This document shows positions 11,144-23,191 of a DNA stretch of 64,000 nucleotides, in pieces (position 1 is the stretch's first letter; every line of letters begins with the position of its first letter). The notes under the pieces are model-generated. The model ran no database searches and was not told where the DNA came from. It saw only the letters and a program-made list of their open reading frames with translations. The stretch is taken from the NCBI GenBank assembly GCA_003415625.1, contig PYIU01000009.1:1054001-1118000 (forward strand). The letters are read 5' to 3'. The translations under genes were made by a program, and so were the position numbers. Origin of the DNA: Aquanectria penicillioides (lineage: Eukaryota > Ascomycota > Sordariomycetes > Hypocreales > Nectriaceae).

Positions 11144-13274
11144 CCTATGCATGTTAGCTGTGCTGTTTTGGCCTGAGGCAGAGAGATATTTTTCGCACTT
11201 ACTTACGTGCTGTACCTACTTCGGATCTCGCGAACAGGGATCTTCATTCCAGACCCCTGGAGCCAGGATGCACCTTGATCAGATTGATAAGATTTCCCCC
11301 ATCCTTGGCCAAGCTAGATGTTCATCAGCCATCTTCAACTGCCCAGGTCCGAGAGTACTTCTGAGTTGGGTTTCTTCCTGGGTCCATCACTTCCGTCTAC
11401 AAAAGTTTGTTTTTGGGCTGCCTATCAATCAAACAGCTCTGGACGGGAAGTATGCAGATATTTGATTCCCCTCATGCATGGTTTCCTTTTGCTAAAGTGC
11501 ATCAAGTCTGTGTAACACATCATGATTGCGCTCGCCCTTCAACAGTTTTCTCTCCTTTGAATCTTTCGGTATCTCCTTCGTTTGCGTAGAAACAAAAAGA
11601 AAACAGATAGGGCCACTCCAAGAAGTACCAGCCTTGGTTTGGCCCTGCTATATTCCCTGCATCTTGCTAGACGCAACCCGTCAGCACTATGAGTGGCCAT
11701 GCCAGGCCGCCTAGCACAACTCGCATGTTTTCCCCGGCCGAGTGGACCCAACACATCTTGATCACTCTGCCATTGGCTCCTGTAGCTGCACATTGACTTG
11801 CACTTACGCTTGCACTTGAACTATGGGCAATCAGAGACATTGTCAGCGTCAAATGGTTGGAGTAGCGGGGCCTAGAGTTGGTCGAATGAGGCACACGCTA
11901 CAAGTACGTCCGCAGGTTCGAGGTTGCTAAGCGTTGGCATCAATAAATATAAAAAATGGGGGTGTGGTAGAATCCGGCTCTAGCTTCAATGACAGACCCC
12001 ATGTGTTAGTATAGGCCAGCAAGGCTTGCCGCAAGTCTCGTCCCAGCCTCAAACGTTACGACGCCAATCAAGTATTCTGCCAGGTTCTAACATGAGCCTC
12101 ACGGAGCGCACTTTATAGTGAGCATTTTTTGTGCTAAGTCGGTCACATCTAACGCTCCTTTGGCTATCGGCCAAAAAACCTTGACAGAAGTAAGGAAGCG
12201 CATTAGAATGCGGGACAGTTTCTTCTCGACTTAAATAGCGGTCGGGTATCATAATGAGAGATATTGTTTCCATATCCACTGAGACTGACCAGCTGTAGAA
12301 TCGCACATCATCAGCCTCCGCTTTCTGTTTAACGTCTTTAGTAACATTTGTCATCAAATTCCAATCTTCAAATCCTGTGACCCAATCGAGCTCTACGAAT
12401 CATCATCCTTAAATTTTTTTTTTATTTTTTTTGCATAAAGTGGTTTCGGTAGTTGCCAGAACAGTCTAAACCAACTACGCAATCTAACGCTAAACAAGTC
12501 CACGAAATTCCCATATTGTTGTGGATACTTTTAACAGAATCGGCAAGTTTTCTTTTTTCATAATAGGGCTCGTGCAGATGAAAATAAAAGGAGAGAAAAA
12601 AAGATCTCACAGGACAAACTACATGCGAGAATAGGTAAATGTCGTATCGATGATCAATGTCATCACTCAATGTTAGAAGCGAGTTCGTGTAAGGAAATGG
12701 ATCGCAGTATTGCAATGCAACTACCTCACAACCTAGTTTAATGCTGTCAAAATAGGAATCAAAGGGCATCAACTTATTTGACCTATTCAGCGAGAATCAA
12801 AGGACGAAATAGAAGCGATCGGTGTGATCGAGGCGAGAAGAATTATGGGGTGATGGAGATAAGTGAAACACAAGCAGGGATCGGGGTCCGATCGGAAAAA
12901 TAGGAGACCAAAGGATTAGCGGGCTTGGGCATGTTTCAATGAGAAAAGTTAAACTTACATTGGAGTTAGCTTTAGTATCGATAAGTTAATTCGAGGGTTT
13001 GTTCCTGTGAAGTAGTTACTACCAATGAGAAACATCACGGTGATTCAACGAAATCATCACCAAAGTCCTCACGTGTGCTTTATAAGCGTTTACCACAGGG
13101 TGAAGTATATTGGATATCAATTCTGCTAGAATCGGACATTTTTGGTCCTAACATTGGTGGTATATCTAATTTTGCTTGGTGACATATTACTATTTTATAT
13201 CTACATCCATGTCCCAACTCCGATCGCTCAATGAAAAGAAAGAAAAGTCATAATAACGAATGGGGGCTACAGCA

Positions 13275-15037
13275 CTAGATTGCTCTGCTATCAAGCTCCA
13301 CAGGTTTCATCTCTATGGACTTAGGGCGCGCATCAAGCTCCATGGCCTGGGGGTGATGTGCTAGTTGTGCGTGCTGCTTGACTGGCGTGAAAGCAAGTTC
13401 AGAGGGGGGAGGGCCCACCGGGCTGGCCATGGTAGATCCTGGGGACTTGGGATATTGATCATATGCCGATACGAAGGTGGGAGCAGCGGTTGGTGGCCTT
13501 GAGATCTCGGGGTCTCTGATGACCATTGGCGCTGCTGCCTCAGCTTGCTGAGCGCGGCGTCTTCGCCAAAGGAAGAAGCCCAAGATTCCGAGAGCAGCGC
13601 ACGCCGCGATCGCCACGGGGACGCCGACCTTGACACCGATGTTCGAGCCACCACTGCTGCTTTCGGGTTCAGACGTTGGCGCTGACGTTGACGAGGTTGT
13701 AGAATTGCCTTGGGTGCACGTCTTTGTAATCTTATCCGTGCGTGTGCCATTCCCGACCTGCGGGCTAAGCCAGAACTTCTTGGCTTGGTAGTCCACTTGC
13801 AGATAGTTCTGCGACAGGAAGACACCAGCCAGGATCGGGACATCGTTTCCAAGATCACTCTTGCCTGAAGCAACGGTCGCGGCAATGCGGCTTGTGTTGA
13901 GAACACCGTACTTGCCCTGGTCATTTGTTCCTCGTTCGTGGTTAATGAGCTCGTAGTGAGGGATCACACTCTCGTAACCATTCGAAAGCTTGATGGTCAG
14001 TGATCCCAGCAGCGATTCTCTGTCGGCTGGGAAGACCGATGCACCATACTTGGATCCATCAGAGTCGATGTGTTTGCCGAGAGTCTGGAAGGTTGCGAAC
14101 ATGCTGTCCGTGAGGGTGAAGGAATTTTGGATCGTATCGATACAGGCAGAGATCTTCGAGTCGCGGCTTGGTAAAAGAGAGTGGTCGCCATCCTTGTTTG
14201 TGAGAATGACGTCGGAAATCAAAACCTGGAGCGGGCAGTTGACGGACGTTCCGGCTCCCCACATGTTGAACTCGGTCTTCTTGTCCTTGTTGAATCGTGC
14301 TTCATTGTAGCCGCCGATAACGAGCTGTCCATCGCGAGGGTAGAGCTCAGAGGTGGAACCATAGTCAAGGCCGAAGCTTGAGCTGGGTGCCAAATTGTTC
14401 CTGACGAGCCGTTCCATTACAGAAGACTTAGGACCGAGGGCCAAGGCACTCAGGTTGACAGACTCGCTGTTGGACCAAACTTCGAGGGGAAGTTTGGAAA
14501 ACGCCGCTGGTCCATCTGTAAAGTTGGCCTTGTCGTAGCCGTGTAATACAGTGGTCACACCGTCATTCGGCTGCGTATCAATGGTGCTAGCTCAACGTCA
14601 GCAACTCAAAGGCTAAACCACATCAACCAAGAGCGTCTTACCCGACATCCCAATCATTATCATTCTGCACTACTTCGAAAGAACCCCCCGTAGTGGCGTA
14701 AATACTTCCAGAAGCGCCTTGGCATCCGATCAGGTCGGTTACGTTGTCGGATGGGCAGTCAAGAATGTTCCTGACGCGAGTGTTGTTGAGGATGGTTGAA
14801 ATGCGCAATCCCTCGGTCTGAGTACCCAATAGAAGCTTCACTCCTCGATTAGCTCCTATACCGTTCGGAAATGTGACGTTCTGTAGTTCCCATTAGCACA
14901 CGCCACTCGTCAACGAAGGCCGTTCAGGGGCGTACTCTGATCGGAAGGATTAGGGGCTCAACAGAGCAGTTATTAGCGTTCGCAGCCGGTAGAAGGATGC
15001 CGGCAACCGCCAGGCTGGCCAAGAATGACGGAAGCAT
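13275..15037 (-). CDS. membrane-anchored aspartic-protease-like protein (A1 fold, catalytic motifs absent)
   Basis: Exons 15037-14936, 14880-14642 and 14586-13275 encode 550 aa. An N-terminal signal peptide (MLPSFLASLAVAGILLPAANA) is followed by a region with the spacing of pepsin-like proteins (GANRGVKLLLGTQTEGLRI, YPRDGQLVIGGYNEARF, ISACIDTIQNSFTLTDSMF, PILAGVFLSQNYLQVDY). A Ser/Thr-rich stalk, one membrane helix (VGVPVAIAACAALGILGFFL) and a basic stop-transfer RRRR precede a cytosolic tail of about 90 aa. The first catalytic DTGS is replaced by STILNN-like sequence and the second by CIDTIQ, so protease activity is doubtful. Such catalytically changed A1 proteins are common in filamentous fungi. 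It is probably a cell-surface protein; its ligand is unknown. Confidence 0.85.
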
Positions 15038-17937
15038 ATTAGCAACTGACCACGAGGGACAGAGAGTGGTTTGACGTGTGTCGGGGAAAGGAGGACAGGA
15101 GGTTCGTGCTGGGAGGGTGGGAGTGTCTTTTTAGCAGAGGGCCACGGGGATATGGACTGTTCCTCCCGTCTTGATGGGCCCTCAGTCACACGTATTCTAC
15201 CGAATCACGCATCTGTAGCATCTCTTCGACCCGACAATTGGAGTTAGTGGCTATGGCCAACTATCAGCCCTGCAGGGTATAAGATGACGGAGCGGCGACA
15301 ATGCAGGGCGGGCTCGGGAACCTAGGCGGCCGAGAGCCATCCAGCTTTGTGCTTGCCAACGACCTTTTGCATACAGACCTGCCATTCTCGCCAGCGAAGT
15401 GGTGGCCGCTGAGCACTGGGACCGGGATGCAATGGCCGGTCCCACGGTCTAAACCGCGAGAGACATAAGGCGTGGTTCCTACTGGTCTGTTGGCCGGCCA
15501 AGCAGGGTTCATCTAACGAGGCAAAATGGGGGTACGATCCGACAACTGACTTGATGTCCGTCTCGCAACCCTGCGTCGGGGATCTGCTTGGGATAGGTGG
15601 GGTGGGCAAATCGCATTATTGTTAGCCATATGCTGAACTGGTCTCGAGCAACGGTCCTGAGCAAGCGTCTTGCAGGTAGCTTCGACACTAGAAATAGGCC
15701 ACAGGGTTCGGTCCCTAAACTCTGAGAGGATACACGGAGAAAATCACCGGCTCGACGACCGAGCTGGTTGTCGCCCCTATCGTGGGCATCGCGTGCGCCC
15801 GACTTGTGTCATGTTGTGGTGTTGGTTGAGTTTCCAGATGAAGCAACCGGATTCTAGGCAGTCCAGCATGATTGGTGGCCAAAGTGTGCTGTGCTGTAAC
15901 AGAATTAAAGTTAAGTCCCCGAAAACTGGAGCCCGGCCAAAATAGCCCCCGCTGACCTCCCCGACGCAGCCCCCGGAATGGCCTAGCTGCAGCGGCCAAC
16001 GCCAATAACAGCGCTGGACCCTGGCATGGCCGAGGGTGCTCCCGAAGGCGAAGGCCGGGAAAGCGAGCCCTGCATCCCTTCATTAGCAGGGGTTGTACGA
16101 GAAATTGCTTCTCTGCGAGAATCGCTGGCCGGTCTTCCATCCGGCATGGGCACGAGTGGTGGCAGGTCGCGGCTCAAGGCCCAAGCGATGGCATCCAAGC
16201 TACATGTAGTTTTTCGGCCTTCCACACGGACACGGCTCCTACTTGGCCTTGGTCGCCGACGAGCAGCCGGCGGCCGCTGCCCTCCTTTCAATGCTACCGA
16301 CACTGCGTCTCCTCGGCCTGGCATGTATGGCATCAAAGCGCCGAGAGGAAATCGAAATCACTGCCCGAAAGCATGTGATTAGAACAATTGCTCTCATGTG
16401 GCAGTCGAGAATCCTCGTCTGAATCCTTGTTGGGTCCCTCTGGCCCGCCTCAAGACCAAACTCCTTCGAGTAGCCTGGGGAACTATCCCAGCAAGTAAAC
16501 AGATGGATTCGATGGAGGCTTGACATGCACAGCCCGACTTACACGCTCAGCCCTGCGGTTGTCTGCAAAGAGTCGCGCGGCGGCAAGCCACCTTTCTTAC
16601 TGACATAACGGCATGATTCTCGATGCGAACTAGAATTCTTCTCCTTCCTGCTGCCCCTCCGGCTATATGTAAACAGCCTGCCGCGGCGCAGGAAAGCGGC
16701 CTCCCAGATCTCACATGTCTCATCCATGTGCCAATGGTGGGAGAGTAGGACCTGAAGAGTGCTCGCTGTGACACCTACTGTTCTATTCCATCAATAAGCG
16801 AGTAAGAAGTCAGACAACGGGCGTATTACTTACAGATTCGCCTGTCGACGATACTATTCTCTCTAGCTAATCGAGAGCCATATGAAGTCCACATCCTCAG
16901 GAAAGCCTTATGGCTGACACATCTGAGTCAACTTTGAAGGCCATGATTCTGCCTTGCCTACAGTCTGCGAGACATATCCACAAAAACCCCATCCGTGGTG
17001 TTGCAGCTCAATAGGCGCTCTTCTTCAGGGCTAAGTTACCGTCATTGGTGGATTGGGATGTGGGCTGCTGGGGCAGCATTTTGCAGCCAAGCGTCTAGAC
17101 TACCTCTGCAGACGACCCGTCCGACCGACCTAAATAGGGGCAAGCTCAAAAAGCTGTGCATGCATGCGACCAGTGGCTCGATTAATATCGCAATAACCCA
17201 AGATTATCCAGTACTAGACATCTCACATTTCCATTGTTCCGTCATGAGAGAGGGAAACTCGGGCGAACGTTTCATTAGCAAGACGTTCTTCACCAATACT
17301 CATAACTCCCTCCCATCATCCGATCAATCCCCAACCACAGGCGTGCTAGTGCTAGCCTTATTTTCGCTTCGACGAACCACTCACAACGTCCGGTTTTGGA
17401 TGTTTCCGACCAGACGACCTTACGGCAAGGGATCGGACAATGCTAATCTCAACCCCCAGAGCAAAATCAATGAACCTAATGACCAGAGAGTATTAGTTTA
17501 CTCGATTTATGGAGGGTAGTGCCCAGAAGAAAGATATATCTCCTATCCAGGAATAGCTGCTTTGCACATTCATTGAACCTGTAACATCATTGCACATGCG
17601 ACACATGACACGATGTGCGAGTGAATCTCATTGTCGAATGTTAATTCAAGCAGTTTCTTGAGTCAGATATTGTTTACCAGAATTTGTTTCTTTGGTGATA
17701 GTTCAAACTACGAGCGCCATGTCAGGATATGGTAAGGAGTCACAAATCGGCCTGATATCGGGGTTCGACCTCCCCACTTTCTCCATATACTTACTTACTT
17801 TGGACCCAGAGTCGAATAAGTCTTTCCACTACCGAGCGATTACCTCAACCTATTGTGTGAATATTAACTTGGTGGTTCGAGCCAACTTTACGGTACTCCA
17901 CTCATCCTCGTGAGTGGACTACGATCCCCAATCGAAC
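15038..17937. other. gene-poor intergenic region
   Basis: About 2.9 kb between the aspartic-protease-like gene and the 5S rRNA copy. Several short reading frames overlap on both strands (for example 15983-16382), but none resembles a known family or has consistent codon or splice structure. I see no terminal repeats or transposase-like peptides. Confidence 0.45.
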
Positions 17938-18056
17938 ACATACGACCATACCCATCAGAAAACTCGGGATCCCGTCCGCTCTCCCATGAATAAGCTAATG
18001 AGGGGCCAACTAGTAGTTGGATCGGTGGCGACCAGCGAATCCCGGATGTTATATGT
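17938..18056 (+). rRNA. 5S rRNA gene copy (possibly a pseudogene)
   Basis: A 119-nt stretch matches the Neurospora-type 5S rRNA along its length: it starts ACATACGACCATACCCA, carries the core AACTCGGGATCCCGTCCGCT and CTCCCAT, keeps TAGTAGTTGG and CGACCAGCGAATCCC, and ends TTATATGT followed by a T-run. Dispersed single 5S genes are normal in filamentous ascomycetes. Some differences from the Neurospora consensus break pairing: in helix I the 3' strand TTATATGT puts a C.A mismatch opposite ACATACGA, and in helix II CATCAG faces CTAATG with one C.A mismatch. These look like G-to-A or C-to-T changes, so it may be a decayed copy. The internal control region is mostly intact. Confidence 0.85.
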
Positions 18057-18061
18057 TTTTT
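18056..18061 (+). terminator. RNA polymerase III T-run after 5S rRNA
   Basis: Six consecutive T on the plus strand directly at the 3' end of the 5S rRNA copy, the usual Pol III stop signal. Confidence 0.7.
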
Positions 18062-19020
18062 CTTTCGATCTTAGTTAATATTTTTTGTTGTTGTTGTTGT
18101 TGTTGTCATGGCCGGGCGGCGGGATCGCCTCGTTGAGCATGGTAGGGTGACTTGTGGCCAATGCGTTGGGTCCTGGTTTGGTCCGTGGCCTACTAGAATG
18201 GCCTCTTGTCCACTAGGGAGGGGTACTAATGCTGAAGAGGAGTTCACCTATGCATCTTCACGAGAGTGGAGATTGTCTGGGATATATGCTTGATTAAGTA
18301 AGGTCAAGTTGGCGAATTCTTGTTCATCACCATCATCATCAAGTGAAATGAGTGATTACGGTACAGGCTGACCATAAACCATCGCAACAATTGTCTACCT
18401 AGGTTGTAGAAGTCTCAAAAAATTGTGGTCTCACAGGGGTTGCTCAACTTCAAACCCACCTTTAGGGTAAATAAGGCGGTTGTTAGGAGGGACTGCAGAC
18501 TTGGCGCACTTGTAAAATCCAAAACGCATTCTTTCTATGCACTTTAAAGAAGTTTTTACAAGATTATTACTATTATACCTTGGTTTTTGAGACCTGGGTA
18601 TTTTTATCTTGCTGGAGCTGTATTGAAAGTTTCTAATCGTATTGGTTTGATCGACCACTACCAATCTCCATGTTCTCGATTCGCTACGCACACCTAGGTG
18701 ATTGCTGACTATAAGCTAAGAGATGAGAAAAATGCCTTTTTGATGCTAGTTTGATCTCCCAATTGTTTCAAACATTTGAAGCGATATGCATGATCTCACC
18801 AAGAACTATCTCGGAACAGAAATATATGTGCCACCCATTTTGAGAATGGGGAAACAAGTATTCGGGAATTCGAAAGCATAATTTACTACAATCACGATCA
18901 AGGAGAACTCAAAGAGTACCTGGAGACAAATATCGTAGTAAAGGATGAAAGTTGCAAAGAACTGTCAATCATCAACACCATGCCGGTCTAATTCTATCTA
19001 TATTTACTTTTTTCAGACCT
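18062..19020. other. AT-rich intergenic region
   Basis: Contains a (TTG)n microsatellite at about 18085-18106 just after the 5S copy, then AT-rich sequence up to the phosphorylase-like stop. No gene is supported. The reading frame from 18108 is short and resembles nothing I recognise. Confidence 0.45.
18085..18106. repeat. (TTG)n microsatellite
   Basis: About seven tandem TTG units between the 5S rRNA copy and downstream noncoding sequence. Confidence 0.8.
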
Positions 19021-20097
19021 TCAACTCCATGATGATATGAAGGAATTGATTATGCGTGCGATACCTTGGTACAGCACTGCTCTTTTAGCCTCAGTTGACT
19101 CACTATCTTCATTGGAAAGATTATCTTGATGTCCCTTCACCACATTATCAGACACGATATGCAGATACCCAAATTCGACGCCTATCTCGTTTGCCACTTT
19201 CGCAATGTGCCCCGACTCGCAGTCAACCCAGGTGCATTGGCCTTCCTTTTCGCGCCGCCAATCCTGTGTCTCACATAGAGGCGACGCCACAGTCACCAGA
19301 GCTCCAGACGCAGTGTTCTGATGTGATTTCTGATATGATTCCAGGGCGCCTTGTAAGGGATTTTCCCATAATACCTTCTCATCATTAATGAACGCTTCAC
19401 TCCCAGTTGCAATCCACTCGTTTGGATTATAGTCTCGCCTCAAGGCTCCCACTTTGCCTATATAGATGATGCATTTTACCCCAGAAATCTTTTGGATTAA
19501 TCTCACCATCTCGCCAGAAGATTCACCCCAGAGACTTTCTTTGCACCCGATGATTGAGATTTTCTTTCCTTTCGCTGACTCATATTCGCGCCACCCAAAA
19601 AGATCGCTTGTAGAATTCTCTAGATGATCCCACCAGGAACCAGGAGGGAGTTCCGTGAGCTTTTGAACATCTCCGATGATAGCTATGTCCGTTCTGCCAA
19701 GCCTCTGAAGGTTCGATTGCTCCAGGGTTCTGTATGGCTCAAACTCCGGCGGGCGAATGGCTTGAATACTGGTAAGGTCTCTCCCGTGTATTGAAAGATA
19801 CACCGCAATGATACTTGCATAATGCTGGATGTAACTGAAACTTGGAAAGCAGTTCAGCTGTATCGTATCACCTGCAATCGTTGTTGTTGGGCGTTGGTAA
19901 TTGAATGGCCTGTCCGATTTCTCCCATTGCGCCAGTCGGGATGGAGAATCTCGGCGGATGACCCCGGCAACGACGATTCGTTTCCAGTCACGGTTGGCGA
20001 TGTCCTGATGAAGCCTTTGGGAAATATACTGCACCAAGGCGGCGCCCATAGTGTGGGTTCCTACATCAGGGACAAAAAGCTCCATATCCTCCATCAT
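19021..20097 (-). CDS. nucleoside phosphorylase superfamily-like protein
   Basis: Single-exon gene of 358 aa, starting at the first ATG of a tandem pair (MMEDMELFVPDVGTHT). Residues 205-320 carry the pattern of the PNP/UDP phosphorylase superfamily: a hydrophobic strand then a Gly-containing turn (CIIYIGKVGAL), a later hydrophobic strand (ALVTVASPLCETQDW), and the signature WVDCESGHIAKVANEIGVEF followed by LHIVSDNV. This corresponds to the DMES..A..A and R.VSD motifs that bind the nucleoside ribose and base. Members cleave or transfer N-glycosidic bonds; in fungi such domains also occur as effectors of NLR-like proteins. Upstream in-frame sequence is open but lacks a family-like start. It is head-to-head with the CorA-like gene (about 700 bp). 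Substrate unknown. Confidence 0.75.
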   Translation of the reverse strand: MMEDMELFVPDVGTHTMGAALVQYISQRLHQDIANRDWKRIVVAGVIRRDSPSRLAQWEKSDRPFNYQRPTTTIAGDTIQLNCFPSFSYIQHYASIIAVYLSIHGRDLTSIQAIRPPEFEPYRTLEQSNLQRLGRTDIAIIGDVQKLTELPPGSWWDHLENSTSDLFGWREYESAKGKKISIIGCKESLWGESSGEMVRLIQKISGVKCIIYIGKVGALRRDYNPNEWIATGSEAFINDEKVLWENPLQGALESYQKSHQNTASGALVTVASPLCETQDWRREKEGQCTWVDCESGHIAKVANEIGVEFGYLHIVSDNVVKGHQDNLSNEDSESTEAKRAVLYQGIARIINSFISSWS

Positions 20098-20798
20098 GAT
20101 AGATGGGGGGCTGTTGAGAGAAAATGCAGAGTCATGTGACAGCCTGCAATCCTGGTGAACAATACAATGAAGGAAAGAAAATGCAAGAGGACACCATAAA
20201 TTGCTCACGCACGGGAGGTACCACGGCGGGCGCCGCCTACAATTATTATGGCTCGAGGCTGGAGCATTCCCATTGGTTGCCTGATTTGCCAACCCCTCTT
20301 CAATGCGCGAAGGCAGCAGTGGCCACAAGTCAAGAGACATATCAGGTCCAGGATCGCGATGCCGCAATATGCATTTGCAGGGGTTTCACTGTAATTAATT
20401 GGCCATGGTTGAGTTCTGTCAAACACTAAGTTTCCATGAAGTCAACCCTGCTTCGGCTATTGAGCGTTGCCAAAGCAAAATGAAGCGACGAGGCTCTGCT
20501 TGCTGACGCGGTGATGCAACCCCAGGCTTCGTCTACCTCATGATGGATGGATTAGCCAGCCCATCTTCTCTTTGTCTTTCATACTGGGTGAGTCGGGCAC
20601 TGATAAGGCTGGGGTCACGGTGTACAAATAGCCGCGATCCCATCCCTTCGGGCTTCACCGTCCTGTCTCAAAACTTCGCCCTCCATTTCTCACAGTCGGC
20701 TAATCATTTTGACTTCTTCCAAGATTCGAATTTTGTCTAATTTTTATCCGTAAATACACACTCCCTTAGACCCATCCCACTTTCCTTGACTTTTCACA
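20098..20798. promoter_or_regulatory. shared upstream region of the phosphorylase-like and CorA-like genes
   Basis: About 700 bp between two divergent start codons. Pyrimidine-rich tracts lie just before the CorA-like ATG (CATCCCACTTTCCTTGAC). No specific binding site is recognised. Confidence 0.45.
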
Positions 20799-23191
20799 AT
20801 GTCTGTCGCCCAGGTCAATACGTCAGCTAGCACTACGGCGCTGGACACCAATTCGACACAGTCTCCGCCAAACGAGAGCCCACCTGCCAAGAACCCCACA
20901 CATGGCAATCCTCCTGGAACTTCTGCGAATTGGAATGAGATTGGATTTTCTTGTCTTACAATTAGGTGTGTAATGGATGATGTTCTTGTTTTCTTTCGAC
21001 TTGCGCTCGTGCTGATAAGATTGGCACTTCAGCGATAATGGAGTACTGGAGGAGAAGTTCATTACTACCGACGAGATCAAAAAGATAAAAGTATGCTTCA
21101 TTTTATTTTCAGTGTATTCCTTTTGTCTAACCTCTCAAAGCCGGGACCTTCATCAAAACCCATGGTTATGTAAGTCGTGCTCGGTGCCTTGCACGCAATC
21201 AGCGTCTGTTGACCAGCCCCACAAGCTTCCTCCCGAGAATCATGGAGATTGAAAAAGATGACACATTGAGCAAATTTTTGGAGGAATCTTTTTCTATAAC
21301 AAGATTCTTCTTAACAGAAACAGGATACGAATCTAATGGCTTTTTTCTCAACCACTCGTCGACTCGCAACCAGTCTCGTAAACAATCTCAGACCATCGTC
21401 TCAAAGGAGAGTGTTGGCTGCCGATTTTTAGTGAAGGAGCTCAGCAGTATTCCAAACTCCAGCCTCTTACTTCATGTCTATGAAACGATATATAAGGCAA
21501 TTTATGGGGAACGCGCAAAGGCCCTCGAGCCAGACATGCCCGAGACGGATCTTGTCGGGGTGCCGAAGGAACCCAATACACTTCTCATATCCGGGTTTCG
21601 CGAGAAGTATAGAAATATGGACTTGGTGAATACTATCTTCGAAATAGATGGAAGGCCTGAGCAAGATTCTGATGGCTCCTTCGACGACCTTTTGAACAAG
21701 ATCGAATTCGCAGGTAAACTAGAAACTGCGCAGCATGATATCACCATTTGGCTCGCAAAAAGAAAAAAAAAACCTCAACACCCCAAAGCAGTCAAAGACT
21801 CGTCTCCACCAAAGGAAAAAAATGAAGAGTTGGAGAGCTGCAAGAAAGATGTCTACAAGCTGTTGACGAATCTCTTGCTCAACATTGTTCACAGTGATAG
21901 CAAGTGCATTCTTCTAAGTCCGCACAGTTTAGAATACCAAAAGCAAGATGAACCAAAGCAGGAAAAAAAGCCCACAACTCATCAGCCCAACGACTCAGAC
22001 CGTTTAAAATCACAGGCGGAAATCCCACAGAGAAACTTGGAGCGAAACGAAACTCACACCTCCTTTTCCAGAGGGCAACAAAGCCAGGCCGCTTCAACAA
22101 AGGGCCACTATTGCAGCGAAATAAAACATGTGTATCATTGGTTCTATCTTGCTTTTTGGAGAACAACGTTTTCTGAAGAAAAGAGCACTCGGGAAGTGCT
22201 TCTCTGCTTCGACGATGCTGATTGTCCAAGATTGAAGAAGTTCATCGGTGCAATGCTTGAGAAAGACTATGTGGCACCCCTTCTTTTGGAAAGAGTAGTA
22301 GAAGAGGTCCTTCAGATTTATGATGCTGCTTTATGGGGATTCCAACCTCCTGTCCGAAGTATCGAAAAGGTCGGGCAGAACATCAATCGCGATATACACG
22401 TTAGAAACTAACATTGAGAGTAGCGTAGGAAAGAACATTTTCTCAGCGAAAGGAGTACCGATGATCGCCTCAAGATTTACCTTGATATGCACGAGCTATC
22501 ACGACATCTAATTCACTCCAGAGAGACGCTGGGCGCGGCAGAGACTACCTTGGATGCCATCCTTACCGGGGATCGGGACATAGTTACCAGAGATGGGTAT
22601 GACATGATTAAATTTTGCCACATATTTGTCAAAAACTTGAAGCTTCGCGCGGGAGCGTTTGTTGACAGACTGGAGAATGAAGTGTCTCTGGTACGTATAT
22701 GTAACATGTTGCCAGCGAATTTCCCATTGCTAATCTTGATCCCATAATAAGGCTTCTCACATAAATAATGCCAAACAATTACAGCAAAGTCAGAATGACG
22801 GGAGAGAGGTTGCCAAGTTTGTGGGATATGCATCCATTGTGTTCCTGCCAGGATCCTTTGTTTCGGTGAGCCATCACACTACTCAACAATGACAACGTAT
22901 CGAGCTGACACGCTGTAGGGCTTCTTCAGCATGACCTTTTTTGGATTTGATACTACAAGTTCTTTTTGGGGCGGTAACTCGCGGAAATGTTGGATATGGT
23001 TCCTTATCACCTTTCCCATTACCATTATTGGCGTTTTAATGTTGACATATCCCAAGCAAACAAAGGAGCTAGGAAACAAGCTACGGATTTGGGGACGAAA
23101 CGCAAATGGCAAAGTGAAAACGCTGAGCGTTCCGGGTATTACAAAAAGGCTTGGATCCCAGAAAAAGGTGACCAACGGTGACTTACCCTAG
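20799..23191 (+). CDS. CorA-like membrane protein, seven exons
   Basis: Fungal CorA-like protein of 675 aa. Exons: 20799-20965, 21033-21090, 21141-21169, 21217-22369, 22424-22690, 22785-22865 and 22919-23191; all phases close. The 29-nt exon 3 (PGPSSKPMV) is least certain, and exon 4 could start at 21226. Family marks are SFLPRIMEIEKD, KFLEESFSITRFFL, HELSRHLIHSRETL, a helical VKNLKLRAGAFVDRLENEV, then two membrane helices: IVFLPGSFVSGFFSMTFF and WIWFLITFPITIIGVLMLTY. The FSMTFF end of the first helix stands where bacterial CorA has GMN, so Mg2+ transport cannot be assumed. A Lys/Glu/Gln-rich insert of about 200 aa (residues 150-350) splits the soluble domain. Introns carry CTAAC/CTGAC branch sites. 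Confidence 0.82.

Larger units (their letters stand above)
10295..13274. other. 3-kb intergenic region upstream of the demethylase
   Basis: Promoter and leader of the demethylase followed by gene-free sequence. It contains a GT-rich microsatellite near 10498-10535 and an 18-bp perfect palindrome at 11126-11143. Sequence from about 12,400 on is AT-rich. The short reading frames here have no recognisable family and no supporting splice structure, so I call no gene. Confidence 0.5.

Noticed and set aside
15983..16382. Two opposing frames of about 118 codons
   Set aside because: Low-complexity Arg/Pro/Ser composition in a GC-rich patch; no recognisable domain.
17750..17790. GGGGTTCGACC resembling a tRNA B box
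   Set aside because: No A box or complementary acceptor stem about 70 bases upstream.
18108..18293. Short frame MAGRRDRLVEHG after the TTG repeat, considered as a retroelement relic
   Set aside because: Too short; no reverse transcriptase, transposase or terminal repeat nearby.
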